This document shows, piece by piece, positions 13,836 to 22,263 of a stretch of 28,250 nucleotides of DNA. Under the pieces are notes generated by a model. It was not told where the DNA came from. It saw nothing but the letters and a program-made list of their open reading frames with translations, and did no database searches. Position 1 is the stretch's first letter. The number at the start of each line of letters is the position of its first letter. This stretch comes from Firmicutes bacterium UBA2530 (GTDB lineage: Bacteria > Bacillota > Clostridia > Tissierellales > Sedimentibacteraceae): positions 128,543-156,792 of the forward strand of contig DDNC01000014.1 in assembly GCA_002340985.1 (NCBI GenBank), read 5' to 3'. The position numbers were made by a program, and so were the translations under genes.

Positions 13836-16466
13836 ATGGATACATTAGATAGATTTTCAATAAATAACATAAGGAAAGAATACCTTGATTTTTTTAGAAG
13901 CAAGGGGCACCTTACTGAAAATAGCTTTTCATTGATTCCCAAAAATGACAAGAGCCTTCTTTTGATTGGGGCAGGTATGGCGCCATTGAAAAAGTATTTT
14001 ACGGGAGCTGAAACACCTCCTTGTAAAAGAATGGCGACAGTGCAGAAATGTGTAAGAACAGGTGATATAGATAACGTTGGGTTGACAGCAAGGCATCTGA
14101 CTTTTTTTGAAATGCTGGGAAATTTCTCCTTTGGAGATTATTTTAAGAAGGAAGCAATTCAATGGGCATGGGAGCTTTTAACCGATGTGCTTAAAATAGA
14201 TAAGGACAGACTCTGGGTTACAGTTTATTTAGATGATGATGAAGCTGAAAAAATCTGGCACGAGGTTGTGGGAATTCCTAAGGAAAGAATAGTTAGACTG
14301 GGTAAGGCTGACAACTTCTGGGAGCTTGAGGTAGGACCTTCAGGACCATGTTCTGAAATTTACTACGACACAGGCGCGGACAGAGGCTGTGGATGCGATG
14401 ACTGCAAGCCAGGATGTGATTGCAACAGATACATAGAAATATGGAATCTTGTTTTCACGCAGTTTGATAAGGATGAACAGGGCGTATATCACCCTCTTCC
14501 AAATCCAAATATCGATACGGGAATGGGACTTGAGAGAGTTGCTGCCGTATTGCAGGATAAGCCTACAGTATTTGATGTTGAACCTCTTTTCTCCGTAGTG
14601 AAAAAAGTTTCTGAGTTGTCCGGAGTACTATACGGTTCAAACGATAAAAAAGATATTTCCATGAAAATTATCTGCGACCATTCAAGAGCGGCAACATTCA
14701 TGATTGGAGACGGAATAATTCCTTCAAATGAAGGCAGAGGATATGTTTTAAGAAGACTTATACGAAGAGCAATAAGACAGGGAAAATCTCTGGGAATACA
14801 TAATGCATTTTTGACAAACACTATAAAGGTTGTAATAAATGAATGGAAGGAAGCTTATCCGGAGCTTGGTGAAAAAGAAAGCTACATATTGAAGGTAGTT
14901 CAGCTGGAGGAAGAAAAGTTTAAAATAACCATAGACCAGGGACTTGAGCTCTTAATGAAAGAAATTGATCTGCTTAAGGAAGAAGGAAAAGATGTGCTGG
15001 ACGGAAACGTTGCATTCAGACTTTACGATACATACGGATTCCCTTCGGAGCTTACAGATGAAATACTGACAGAAAACGGAATGAAATTTGACAAGCAGGA
15101 CTTTGTCGACATTATGGAAGAGCACAGAAAGATGGCACGAGAAGCAAGGGGCAAGACAGGAAGCTCAGGCTGGAAGGACGAAGAACTAAGCATTGACACA
15201 GCTGAAACTGTATTTACGGGTTATGAAACATTAAATGATAATGCTGAGATTACAGCCATTGTTGTTGAGGGTGAGCAGGTGAATACAATATCTGAAGGCC
15301 AGTCCGGTATCATAGTCCTCAACAGAACGCCTTTCTATGCTGAAGGCGGCGGACAGACAGGTGACACAGGAAGAATAACCGCCGAGGAATCTGAAGCACA
15401 GGTTGCAGATACTAAAAAATTCAAAAAGAGCATTTACCTACATGAGGTTTCTCTTGTTAAAGGCAGCATATCCGTAGGCGACAGTGTGAACTGCAGCGTA
15501 AACGCAGGCCAAAGGAAGGATACAGCCAAGAATCATACATGTACACACCTGCTTCACAAGGTGCTGAAAGAAATGTTGGGAGACCATGTAAATCAGGCAG
15601 GCTCCTATGTTTCTAAGGACAGACTGAGATTCGACTACACTCATTTTGAAGCGGTTAATCATGAAATATTAAGAGAAATTGAAAAACGTGTAAATGAGGC
15701 AATACTTGCTGACTATATGGTAAAGACGGATATTCTCAATATTGAAGAGGCTAAGAAATCAGGAGCAATGGCACTTTTTGACGAAAAATATGATGAGGAC
15801 GTAAGAGTTGTAAGCGTAGGCGACTTCAGCAAGGAGCTTTGCGGAGGAACTCATATTGACGAAACCGCTAAAATAGGAATGTTTAAAATCATTTCTGAAA
15901 GCAGCATAGCTTCGGGAGTAAGAAGAATAGAAGCAATCACAGGAAGAGCAGCCATAAATTATCTGGAAGAGCTTGACAATATAACTGAAGAGCTGTCTTC
16001 AGTGATGAAATCATCGAAGGAAGAGCTTTTAGGGAAGGTTAACCACCTTAAGAAGGAAGTTAAGGATAAGGAAAAAGAAATTCAAAGACTTAACAATGAT
16101 ATTCTGAAGAATAACCTGAGCCAGATGCTTGACCAGTATGAGGAAATAAACGGAGTGAAGCTGTTTGCCATCAAGCTTAAAGACAAGGATGCAAATTCTC
16201 TGAGAGAAATTGCCGACAGAATTAAGGATAAAAATGAAAGCTGCGCAATATTGTTAGCTTCTGATTTAGGTGATAAGGTGCTGTTTGTATCTGTGGTTAC
16301 AAAGGATCTAATTGAAAAAGGAGTCAACGCAGGAAATATTGTGAAGGAAGCTGCCAAGGTTGCCGGAGGAGGCGGAGGCGGAAGACCCGACTTTGCACAG
16401 GCTGGAGGCAAGGATTCCCAAAAAATTGATGCGGCAATAGAAGCGGTAAGGGCTCAATTGAGATAA
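13836..16466 (+). CDS. alaS: Alanyl-tRNA synthetase
   Basis: An 876-residue class II synthetase of full length. The catalytic domain contains the conserved FFEMLGNFSFGDYFK and GMGLERV segments. A Cys-rich insertion (RGCGCDDCKPGCDC) around residues 185-200 resembles a metal-binding loop seen in clostridial AlaRS. The editing domain carries H567-x3-H571 (HTCTH) and C669-GGTH, the zinc-binding set that clears mischarged Ser/Gly-tRNA-Ala. A coiled-coil (about residues 710-770) and a C-terminal DHHA1/C-Ala domain ending in GGGGGGRPDFAQAGG complete it. GGAGG at 13828 supports the start. It leads the conserved alaS-ireB-ruvX gene block. Confidence 0.97.
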   Translation: MDTLDRFSINNIRKEYLDFFRSKGHLTENSFSLIPKNDKSLLLIGAGMAPLKKYFTGAETPPCKRMATVQKCVRTGDIDNVGLTARHLTFFEMLGNFSFGDYFKKEAIQWAWELLTDVLKIDKDRLWVTVYLDDDEAEKIWHEVVGIPKERIVRLGKADNFWELEVGPSGPCSEIYYDTGADRGCGCDDCKPGCDCNRYIEIWNLVFTQFDKDEQGVYHPLPNPNIDTGMGLERVAAVLQDKPTVFDVEPLFSVVKKVSELSGVLYGSNDKKDISMKIICDHSRAATFMIGDGIIPSNEGRGYVLRRLIRRAIRQGKSLGIHNAFLTNTIKVVINEWKEAYPELGEKESYILKVVQLEEEKFKITIDQGLELLMKEIDLLKEEGKDVLDGNVAFRLYDTYGFPSELTDEILTENGMKFDKQDFVDIMEEHRKMAREARGKTGSSGWKDEELSIDTAETVFTGYETLNDNAEITAIVVEGEQVNTISEGQSGIIVLNRTPFYAEGGGQTGDTGRITAEESEAQVADTKKFKKSIYLHEVSLVKGSISVGDSVNCSVNAGQRKDTAKNHTCTHLLHKVLKEMLGDHVNQAGSYVSKDRLRFDYTHFEAVNHEILREIEKRVNEAILADYMVKTDILNIEEAKKSGAMALFDEKYDEDVRVVSVGDFSKELCGGTHIDETAKIGMFKIISESSIASGVRRIEAITGRAAINYLEELDNITEELSSVMKSSKEELLGKVNHLKKEVKDKEKEIQRLNNDILKNNLSQMLDQYEEINGVKLFAIKLKDKDANSLREIADRIKDKNESCAILLASDLGDKVLFVSVVTKDLIEKGVNAGNIVKEAAKVAGGGGGGRPDFAQAGGKDSQKIDAAIEAVRAQLR

Positions 16467-16479
16467 AATAATTATTATG

Positions 16480-16508
16480 TTGTTTTTTACAGGATAATAT
16501 AGTACAAT
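16480..16508 (+). promoter_or_regulatory. Candidate ireB promoter
   Basis: TTGTTT (16480-16485), 17-base spacer, TACAAT (16503-16508), 25 bases before the ireB start. It would allow ireB expression apart from alaS. Confidence 0.5.
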
Positions 16509-16533
16509 GAAGTGAATGCAAGAGGTGGTTTGA

Positions 16534-16797
16534 ATGGATAATAATGCAAATAACACGGCAAAGTTTGATTACAAGCTGGAATCGCTGAATGAAGCCAGAG
16601 AAATATTATCTCAGGTTTATGATTCGCTGAAAGAAAAAGGATACAATCCTAATAACCAGCTCATAGGGTATATATTGTCCGGAGACCCGACTTATATTAC
16701 TAATCACAACAATGCAAGAAGTTTAATAAGAAAAATCGAAAGAGATGAACTGTTAGAAGAGATATTAAATGTTTATTTGGACGTAATAGATCTTTAA
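16534..16797 (+). CDS. ireB: IreB family regulatory phosphoprotein (DUF965/UPF0297)
   Basis: An 87-residue protein of the IreB/YrzL family. The conserved core reads YNPNNQLIGYILSGDPTYIT followed by ARSLIRKIERDE. In Enterococcus the homologue is a substrate of the PASTA kinase IreK and affects cephalosporin resistance; its threonine sites lie near the N terminus, where this protein has Thr9. The position directly after alaS and close to ruvX and a DUF1292 gene is the standard Firmicutes arrangement. GAGGTGG precedes the ATG. A hairpin immediately after it separates it from the aldo/keto reductase. Confidence 0.93.
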   Translation: MDNNANNTAKFDYKLESLNEAREILSQVYDSLKEKGYNPNNQLIGYILSGDPTYITNHNNARSLIRKIERDELLEEILNVYLDVIDL

Positions 16798-16804
16798 AGG
16801 GAAG

Positions 16805-16855
16805 GGCTGTTGTCAAGCATGTTGCCTTCATGGTCGTCGTGTGCTTGCGGCAGCC
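16805..16855 (+). terminator. Hairpin after ireB
   Basis: GGCTGTTGTCAAGCA (16805-16819) pairs with TGCTTGCGGCAGCC (16842-16855) with one bulged base and two G-U pairs, loop 22 bases. Only a short TTT follows. It may attenuate transcription into the downstream genes. Core shared with the hairpin at 10855-10891. Confidence 0.6.
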
Positions 16856-16882
16856 TTTGCAATTTGAGAGACCGGAATAGCT

Positions 16883-17830
16883 ATGAAATATACAAAATTA
16901 TTTGAAAAAAATAATGTATCGAAATTGTGCTACGGCACACTGTCCCTGAGCTTTTTACAAAATCGTGACACACTTGAACGCAAGGTGGAGCTTTTGAATT
17001 ATGCTTACGAAAAGGGAATTAACTTTTTTGATACAGCCGAGCTTTATGACAACTACCACATATTAAAAGAATTCATAAAAGACAAAGACAGGGATAAACT
17101 AACAATAGCTACAAAAAGCTATGCGTATGACAGGAAGACTGCGGAGTACAGTGTCAATAAGGCTTTAAAGGAATTAAACACGGATTATCTTGATGTTTTC
17201 ATGCTTCATGAGCAGGAGAATGGAAATAATTTTTTAGGACATTATGAGGCCGTGGAACGCTTTATGGAGTATAGAGACCAGGGTGTAATAAAGCACTTCG
17301 GTATTTCTACCCACAGGGTTGCGGCTGTGAGAGACAGTATTAAGTTTAAGGAAATTGAATTTGTTTTTCCTCTGCTGAATATGAAGGGTATCGGAATTCA
17401 GGACGGCACCGTCGATGATATGATCGATGCCATAAAAAAGGCAAAGGAATATAATAAGTTCGTAATGGCAATGAAAATTTACGGAGGGGGACACCTTATA
17501 AATGATGCCGAAAGAGCATTTGCTTTTGCAGGCAACATACAGGAAGTGGACTCAATCGCGGTCGGTATGAGTACAATTGAAGAAATTGATGCAAATATCG
17601 CTTACTTGGAAAACAATGAGTTAAATATTAATATAAAAAATAAAATTAGAAATCAAGAACGCACTCTCGTAGTAGAAGAGTGGTGTGTTGGTTGCGGAAA
17701 ATGCGCGAAGAAATGCAGACAGGGTGCACTGACTATCATAGACGGCAAATGTGTTGTCGATATGAGCAAATGTGTGCTTTGCAGCTATTGCGCAGGTGAA
17801 TGTACGGATTTTTATATCAAAATTGTGTGA
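16883..17830 (+). CDS. Aldo/keto reductase with C-terminal ferredoxin domain
   Basis: A 315-residue fusion. Residues 1 to about 255 are an aldo/keto reductase TIM barrel: GTLSLSFLQ, then INFFDTAELYDN with the catalytic Asp and Tyr, ATKSY for the lysine, and DVFMLHEQ for the histidine. Residues about 265-315 carry two 4Fe-4S motifs, CVGCGKCAKKC and CVLCSYCAGEC (the second lacks the usual proline). Such fusions are common in anaerobes and probably couple ferredoxin with carbonyl/alcohol chemistry; substrate unknown. Its ribosome binding site is weak (CCGGAATAG). It is an insertion relative to the usual ireB-ruvX adjacency, and ruvX begins 7 bases after it ends, so it is now part of the operon. 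Confidence 0.88.
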   Translation: MKYTKLFEKNNVSKLCYGTLSLSFLQNRDTLERKVELLNYAYEKGINFFDTAELYDNYHILKEFIKDKDRDKLTIATKSYAYDRKTAEYSVNKALKELNTDYLDVFMLHEQENGNNFLGHYEAVERFMEYRDQGVIKHFGISTHRVAAVRDSIKFKEIEFVFPLLNMKGIGIQDGTVDDMIDAIKKAKEYNKFVMAMKIYGGGHLINDAERAFAFAGNIQEVDSIAVGMSTIEEIDANIAYLENNELNINIKNKIRNQERTLVVEEWCVGCGKCAKKCRQGALTIIDGKCVVDMSKCVLCSYCAGECTDFYIKIV

Positions 17831-17837
17831 GGTATCT

Positions 17838-18263
17838 ATGGAAAGATTGATGGGCCTTGATGTGGGAGACAGGACAATCGGAGTTGCTGTCAGTGATTTG
17901 TTGATGATTACGGCACAGGGAGTAACTACGGTTAAAAGGACGAATATTAAAAATGATATCAACGAGCTGAAAAAGATAATAGACGAATACAAGGTTACCA
18001 AAATAGTTGCGGGACTTCCCAAAATGCTTGACGGTACTGTGGGCATACAGGGAGAAAAGGTTCTGAGCTTTCTGGAAAAATTGAAAAACCACATTGATTT
18101 GCCTGTTGAGCTTGAGGATGAGAGATTTACCACGTCAATATCGGAAAGAATGCTGATAGATGCCGATGTAAAAAGAAAGAAAAGAAAAGAAGTAATAGAT
18201 AAATTAGCCGCAGTTCATATTCTGTCAGGTTATATGCAGCGTACTAAATTACAGAGGAGCTAA
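17838..18263 (+). CDS. ruvX: RuvX/YqgF family nuclease
   Basis: A 141-residue RNase H-like fold protein of the YqgF/RuvX family (YrrK in Bacillus), linked to pre-16S rRNA 5' processing and proposed as a Holliday junction resolvase. Key segments: GLDVGDRTIGVAVSD with the first acidic residue (D8), VAGLPKMLDGTVG, and ELEDERFTT with further acidic residues. The frame is open upstream inside the aldo/keto reductase gene, but ATG 17838 with GAGGT at 17829 matches the normal start; ATG 17850 is a weaker alternative. It is followed by the DUF1292 gene after two bases, the usual Firmicutes order. Confidence 0.93.
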   Translation: MERLMGLDVGDRTIGVAVSDLLMITAQGVTTVKRTNIKNDINELKKIIDEYKVTKIVAGLPKMLDGTVGIQGEKVLSFLEKLKNHIDLPVELEDERFTTSISERMLIDADVKRKKRKEVIDKLAAVHILSGYMQRTKLQRS

Positions 18264-18265
18264 AT

Positions 18266-18511
18266 ATGGAAGAGAACATAATTGAATTGGTAAATGAAGA
18301 CGGTAAGACCGAGAAGCTTGTTGTGGAAGCTACCTTTCATATTGATGACACTTTATATGCAGTTCTTCATGAAATTAACTCGGATGAGGGTATGATCTAT
18401 TATGTAGAGGAAGCTGATGACGGAAACGGAATACTGGTAAAAGTCGAAGACGAAGAAGAAATCAAGGAAGTTATGGAAATTTATGAAGGCATTGCAGATG
18501 AATTAATTTAA
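18266..18511 (+). CDS. DUF1292 family protein (YrzB-like)
   Basis: An 81-residue very acidic protein of the DUF1292 family (YrzB). It contains the typical ENIIELVNEDGKTEKLVVEA opening and the YYVEEADDGN...VEDEEE pattern. Function unknown. It starts two bases after the ruvX stop, with AGAGGAG overlapping the end of ruvX, so translation is coupled. Its place after ireB and ruvX is conserved across Firmicutes. Confidence 0.9.
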   Translation: MEENIIELVNEDGKTEKLVVEATFHIDDTLYAVLHEINSDEGMIYYVEEADDGNGILVKVEDEEEIKEVMEIYEGIADELI

Positions 18512-18533
18512 TGCCTGTCAAGGGGTGGAAATT

Positions 18534-19013
18534 ATGAACGGATCAGATCATTTAATTAAGATACTCGAGGATAAAGGGTATAAATCTACAACTCAGAGAA
18601 TTTTAGTGTATGATATACTGGCTGAAAATAAAGATAAGCATTTAAGCACTGAAGAAATCTATGAGCTTATAAAGCATAAGAACCCCAAGATGGGAATTGC
18701 CACTATTTACAGAACCCTTCAGCTTTTCGAGGAAACAGGGCTGGTTTACAAGCATAACTTTGATGACGGCTGTTCGAGATATGAGATATTGTCGCCGAAT
18801 AGCAATGAAATTCATCAGCATCATCATTTGGTATGCAAAAAATGCGGAGAAATAATCGAGGTCAAGGAAGACCTGATGAACTCATTGGAAGAAATTATTG
18901 AAAAACAATACAATTTTGAAATATTAAATCATGTGGTCAAATTCACCGGAATCTGTAGTCAATGCAGAAATAAGGAGAATGAAAATGGCAACAGAAAAGA
19001 AACACAAGCTTAA
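18534..19013 (+). CDS. Fur-family metalloregulator
   Basis: A 159-residue winged-helix repressor of the Fur/Zur/PerR family. The DNA-binding domain contains KGYKSTTQRILVYDIL and KMGIATIYRTLQLFEETGLV. The HQHHHLVCKKCGEI segment supplies the sensory histidines and the first CX2C of the structural zinc site; the second is CSQC near the C terminus. Fur, PerR and Zur cannot be separated by these motifs alone. GTG 18525 is in frame, but AGGGGTGG at 18521 favours ATG 18534. Its end overlaps the RNase J start by 29 bases, implying coupled expression. It is an insertion relative to the Bacillus arrangement of this block. Confidence 0.92.
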   Translation: MNGSDHLIKILEDKGYKSTTQRILVYDILAENKDKHLSTEEIYELIKHKNPKMGIATIYRTLQLFEETGLVYKHNFDDGCSRYEILSPNSNEIHQHHHLVCKKCGEIIEVKEDLMNSLEEIIEKQYNFEILNHVVKFTGICSQCRNKENENGNRKETQA

Positions 19014-20691
19014 AGTAATACCTCTGGGAGGACTGGGGGAAATCGGAAAGAACATGACAGTCATTGAATATGGTTCAAACATCATTGTTATTGACTGCGG
19101 AATGTCATTTCCGGAAGATGAAATGCTGGGTATTGATATAGTAATACCTGATATAACGTATTTAATTAAAAACAAAGACAAAATAAAGGGTATATGCCTG
19201 ACACACGGTCACGAAGACCACATAGGCTCTATTCCCTACCTGCTGAAAAAGATAAATGTTCCCATTTATGGAACGAGACTTACTCTCGGACTTGTGGAAA
19301 ACAAGCTTTTAGAGCATAAAATTGAAGATGCGCAGCTGAATGTGGTGGAAGCTGGCTCAACCATTAATTTGGGATGCTTCAAGGTCACATTCATACGAAA
19401 CAACCACAGTATTCCAGATGCAGTATCATTTGCAATTGATACGCCTATAGGTATGGTTGTGCATACCGGAGACTTTAAAATTGACTACACTCCCATTAAT
19501 GAAGAGGTAATGGACCTGGGAAAAATGGCGGAGCTTGGCAGAAAAGGCGTGCTGCTTGCCATGTCGGACAGCACTAATGTGGAAAGATCCGGATTTACAG
19601 AATCGGAAAAAGTCATAGGACAAAAATTCATGGAAATTTTCAAAAATTCCGATTCAAGAATAATAGTTGCATCGTTTGCGTCAAACATACACAGATTGCA
19701 GCAAATTATTGACGCCGGTGTTGCAAATGGCAGAAAGGTCGCCATATCGGGAAAAAGTATGGTAAATGCCGTAAAGGTTTCTCAGGACTTAGGGTATCTT
19801 AATGTGCCTGAAGGGACGTTGATTCATGTAAATGAGCTGAAGAGCTATAAGGACAATGAAATTGTAATAATAACCACAGGCAGCCAGGGTGAGCCTATGT
19901 CTGCACTCACGAGAATGGCAAACAGCGACCATAAAAAGGTACAGATAAAGCCGGGTGACTTGGTTATTATATCTGCAAACCCAATACCGGGAAATGAAAA
20001 AACCGTTTCAAGAGTAATTAACATGCTTTATGAAAAAGGCGCCAACGTTCTTTACGACGCCTTGACTCAAGTACACGTTTCAGGACACGCAAGGAGAGAA
20101 GAGCTGAAAATTATGCTTTCTCTGCTTAAGCCAAAATTTTTCATCCCTGTTCACGGTGAGTACAGACATCTGATGCAGCATTCAAAGCTGGCACATGAGC
20201 TGGGAGTTGCAGAGGGCAATACAATAATAGGCAAGAACGGTGATGTAATTGAGCTCACGTCAAAAACAATTGCAATAAACGGCACTGTTACGTCCGGCAA
20301 CATACTGGTGGACGGACTTGGCGTAGGGGACGTCGGAAATATAGTTCTCAGAGACAGAAAGCTTCTATCCGAAAACGGATTGATAATTGTGGTGCTTGCA
20401 ACAGAAAGAGGAACAGGCAAGGTTCTTTCGGGACCTGAAATAGTATCAAGAGGCTTCATATATGTGAGAGAAAACATTGACCTGATTGAAGAATCCAAGA
20501 CAGTGGTGAGAAAAGCACTTGCAAAATGTGAAGATACTAACGTAAGAGAATGGAATAACATTAAAATGTCCATAAAGGACGCATTGAGCAGCTTCATTTA
20601 TGAGAAAATCAAAAGAAATCCAATGATTCTGCCTATAATTGTAGAAGTTAAACCCGAAGAAATGACGGATATGAACAATTTTGAATTTTGA
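18985..20691 (+). CDS. rnj: Ribonuclease J
   Basis: A 568-residue metallo-beta-lactamase/beta-CASP nuclease of the RNase J family, with 5' exonuclease and endonuclease activity in mRNA decay and rRNA maturation. The metal site motif H74-x-H76-x-D78-H79 is in LTHGHEDHIG, at the same positions as in Bacillus RNase J1. VHTGDFKID, DSTNVERSG (beta-CASP), SGHARREE and HGEYRHL are all present, so it should be active. The C-terminal domain is full length. ATG 18985 preceded by AAGGAG inside fur is chosen over the earlier in-frame ATG 18931. A strong bidirectional terminator follows about 90 bases after the stop. Confidence 0.95.
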   Translation: MATEKKHKLKVIPLGGLGEIGKNMTVIEYGSNIIVIDCGMSFPEDEMLGIDIVIPDITYLIKNKDKIKGICLTHGHEDHIGSIPYLLKKINVPIYGTRLTLGLVENKLLEHKIEDAQLNVVEAGSTINLGCFKVTFIRNNHSIPDAVSFAIDTPIGMVVHTGDFKIDYTPINEEVMDLGKMAELGRKGVLLAMSDSTNVERSGFTESEKVIGQKFMEIFKNSDSRIIVASFASNIHRLQQIIDAGVANGRKVAISGKSMVNAVKVSQDLGYLNVPEGTLIHVNELKSYKDNEIVIITTGSQGEPMSALTRMANSDHKKVQIKPGDLVIISANPIPGNEKTVSRVINMLYEKGANVLYDALTQVHVSGHARREELKIMLSLLKPKFFIPVHGEYRHLMQHSKLAHELGVAEGNTIIGKNGDVIELTSKTIAINGTVTSGNILVDGLGVGDVGNIVLRDRKLLSENGLIIVVLATERGTGKVLSGPEIVSRGFIYVRENIDLIEESKTVVRKALAKCEDTNVREWNNIKMSIKDALSSFIYEKIKRNPMILPIIVEVKPEEMTDMNNFEF

Positions 20692-20701
20692 GTATGCCCA
20701 A

Positions 20702-20780
20702 ACCTCGTTTTTCCGACCGACAGGGAGAGAAAAACGGCGGTAGGTCAACCGCAACGGTTATGGCTCGACCCATAAGGGAA
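20702..20780 (+). ncRNA. Candidate structured RNA element downstream of RNase J gene
   Basis: Successive potential stems: a 12-bp stem with one bulge (20702-20713 with 20729-20741), a 5-bp hairpin AACCG-CAA-CGGTT (20747-20759), and TATGG-CTCGAC-CCATA (20759-20774). GACC in the first loop (20715-20718) can pair with GGTC (20743-20746) as a pseudoknot; GACC at 20767-20770 could pair with the same GGTC, giving an alternative fold. It leads into the terminator at 20781. I do not recognise a known class; it could be a 3'-UTR-derived RNA, or chance folding. Confidence 0.3.
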
Positions 20781-20806
20781 GCAGCCGGCGATATTTCGCC
20801 GGCTGC
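20781..20806. terminator. Bidirectional terminator between RNase J gene and the minus-strand small gene
   Basis: Perfect 11-bp GC-rich stem GCAGCCGGCGA (20781-20791) with TCGCCGGCTGC (20796-20806), loop TATT. TTATTTGCTT follows on the plus strand and TTCCCTTAT on the minus strand. Confidence 0.9.
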
Positions 20807-20826
20807 TTATTTGCTTATTACTTCAA

Positions 20827-21063
20827 TTATTTTTTGATCATGTGAAAGTCAACGCCCATCATGGGCTTGAACTGAGACGTTTTGTTGTTAACAATTTTTT
20901 TGTCGGCCATCTTTATATTCTCTTTTTTGGAGAGAATACTCATATCCGGTTCAAGTTTGTTCCTTATTTCATGACCTAATTGAAAACTTCCGTCTCTCTT
21001 GATTTTAGCTTCACTTAACTTATCAATTTTTCTTTCATTTATATCTTTAGGAGTGTTACTCAT
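20827..21063 (-). CDS. Small hypothetical protein, minus strand
   Basis: A 78-residue hydrophilic, lysine-rich protein I do not recognise. It starts MSNTPKDINERKIDKLSEAK and has no membrane helix or cysteine. AAAGAGGAA lies about nine bases upstream of its ATG, and the bidirectional terminator at 20781-20806 lies just after its stop, so it has the appearance of a complete monocistronic gene. It faces away from mltG and converges on the RNase J gene, in an otherwise all-plus block. Coding is inferred from the start, ribosome binding site and terminator only. Confidence 0.55.
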   Translation of the reverse strand: MSNTPKDINERKIDKLSEAKIKRDGSFQLGHEIRNKLEPDMSILSKKENIKMADKKIVNNKTSQFKPMMGVDFHMIKK

Positions 21064-21173
21064 GTTCTGTTTCCTCTTTCCAAGTCCAATAGAACCAACC
21101 CTCTCATGAAAGTAATAAGCATTATTATTATGGCAAGAATCACTTTTATTATTCGCGTCAAAAGTTTTTTTTA

Positions 21174-21202
21174 TTGTAATTATAAGTTAAAAGATGTATA
21201 AT
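21174..21202 (+). promoter_or_regulatory. mltG promoter
   Basis: TTGTAA (21174-21179), 17-base spacer, TATAAT (21197-21202), 32 bases before the start codon. Confidence 0.65.
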
Positions 21203-21234
21203 TTAATGGATTTTGAATATAATTGGAGGAACAT

Positions 21235-22254
21235 ATGAAGAAATTAATTACTGTCCTTGTTCTTGCGGCTGTTGCTGCAGCTGTTTATTTTTTTGGAAAC
21301 GGCTACATAAAGATCAGCCTGGAAGCAGTGGACAGAAATGATAATACTGAAATTGTGACAGAAATTCCTATGGGAAGCACAACAAATGGTGTGGCGCAGA
21401 TATTGCATGAAAAAAAATTGATAAAAAATGTGCGGATATTTAAATATTACGCCAAGAAAACAGGCATGGACAGCCAGCTTAAGGCAGGAACCTACATCCT
21501 GTCAAGAAGCATGAATGTTGACGAGTTGCTTCATGCGCTTACAAAGGGCGGGACTTCTGGAAATACTGCGAATATAACGATTATTGAAGGGCTCACAGTG
21601 GAGGATGCCGCAAAGTCAGTGTCTGATCAGCTTGGACTGAGCTATGACAGGGTTATTGAGATTATGAATAATCCGGGAGCATTTGAAGGCGAGTTTGAAT
21701 TTCTGAAGGATAATCCAGGCATAAAAAGCTTACAAGGATACTTAATGCCTGACACATACAATGTATATAAGAGCTCATCTGAGGAAGACATAGTTAGAGT
21801 TCTGCTTTCACAGTTCGATAAATTTTATGTAAATGAAATAAAGCCGAGAATGAAAGACTCAAAGCTCAGCTTTCAGGAAGTTATAAATCTTGCAAGCATT
21901 GTTGAAAAGGAAGCGCTGCTGGATGAGGAAAGAGATGAGGTTGCGGCAGTATTTTTGAACAGGCTGGATATAGATATGAGGCTTCAGTCATGCGCAACAG
22001 TGAATTATGCTCATGGTGTATGGAAGGAAAGGCTTACCTATGATGATATCGCGATAGATTCACCATACAACACATATATTGTAACAGGTCTTCCTCCTGC
22101 TCCCATAAATTCACCGGGCAAGGTATCAATAATTTCGGTGCTGGAGCCTGCAGATGTGGATTTTCTGTTCTTTGTGGCAAAGGGAGACGGTTCCCACTAT
22201 TTCTCAAAGGACTACAACGAGCATATTAAAGCAGCAAATGAATATCTTGATTAA
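21235..22254 (+). CDS. mltG: Endolytic murein transglycosylase MltG
   Basis: A 339-residue YceG/MltG-family enzyme that cleaves nascent glycan strands at the membrane. An N-terminal signal-anchor helix (residues 4-20) is followed by a LysM-like subdomain (IPMGSTTNGVAQILHEKKLI) and the catalytic domain, LASIVEKEALLDEER with the catalytic Glu at E224. LQSCATVNYA replaces the LQSDPTV seen in proteobacteria. SPYNTYIVTGLPPAPINSPG is the conserved C-terminal signature. TTG 21223 is in frame, but ATG 21235 after GGAGGA is the start. It corresponds to yrrL of the Bacillus alaS-udk block. Confidence 0.94.
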   Translation: MKKLITVLVLAAVAAAVYFFGNGYIKISLEAVDRNDNTEIVTEIPMGSTTNGVAQILHEKKLIKNVRIFKYYAKKTGMDSQLKAGTYILSRSMNVDELLHALTKGGTSGNTANITIIEGLTVEDAAKSVSDQLGLSYDRVIEIMNNPGAFEGEFEFLKDNPGIKSLQGYLMPDTYNVYKSSSEEDIVRVLLSQFDKFYVNEIKPRMKDSKLSFQEVINLASIVEKEALLDEERDEVAAVFLNRLDIDMRLQSCATVNYAHGVWKERLTYDDIAIDSPYNTYIVTGLPPAPINSPGKVSIISVLEPADVDFLFFVAKGDGSHYFSKDYNEHIKAANEYLD

Positions 22255-22263
22255 GGACAGAAA

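Noticed and set aside
17621..18133. Minus-strand frame of 170 codons across the aldo/keto reductase and ruvX genes
   Set aside because: It is opposite two well-supported genes and shows no family motif.
20744..20790. AAGGGAAGCAGCC resembles the GGAAGGAAGCAGCC segment of signal recognition particle RNA
   Set aside because: The GGAA tetraloop hairpin and the pairing GTCAGG strand of SRP domain IV are missing; the bases are explained by the small stems and the terminator.
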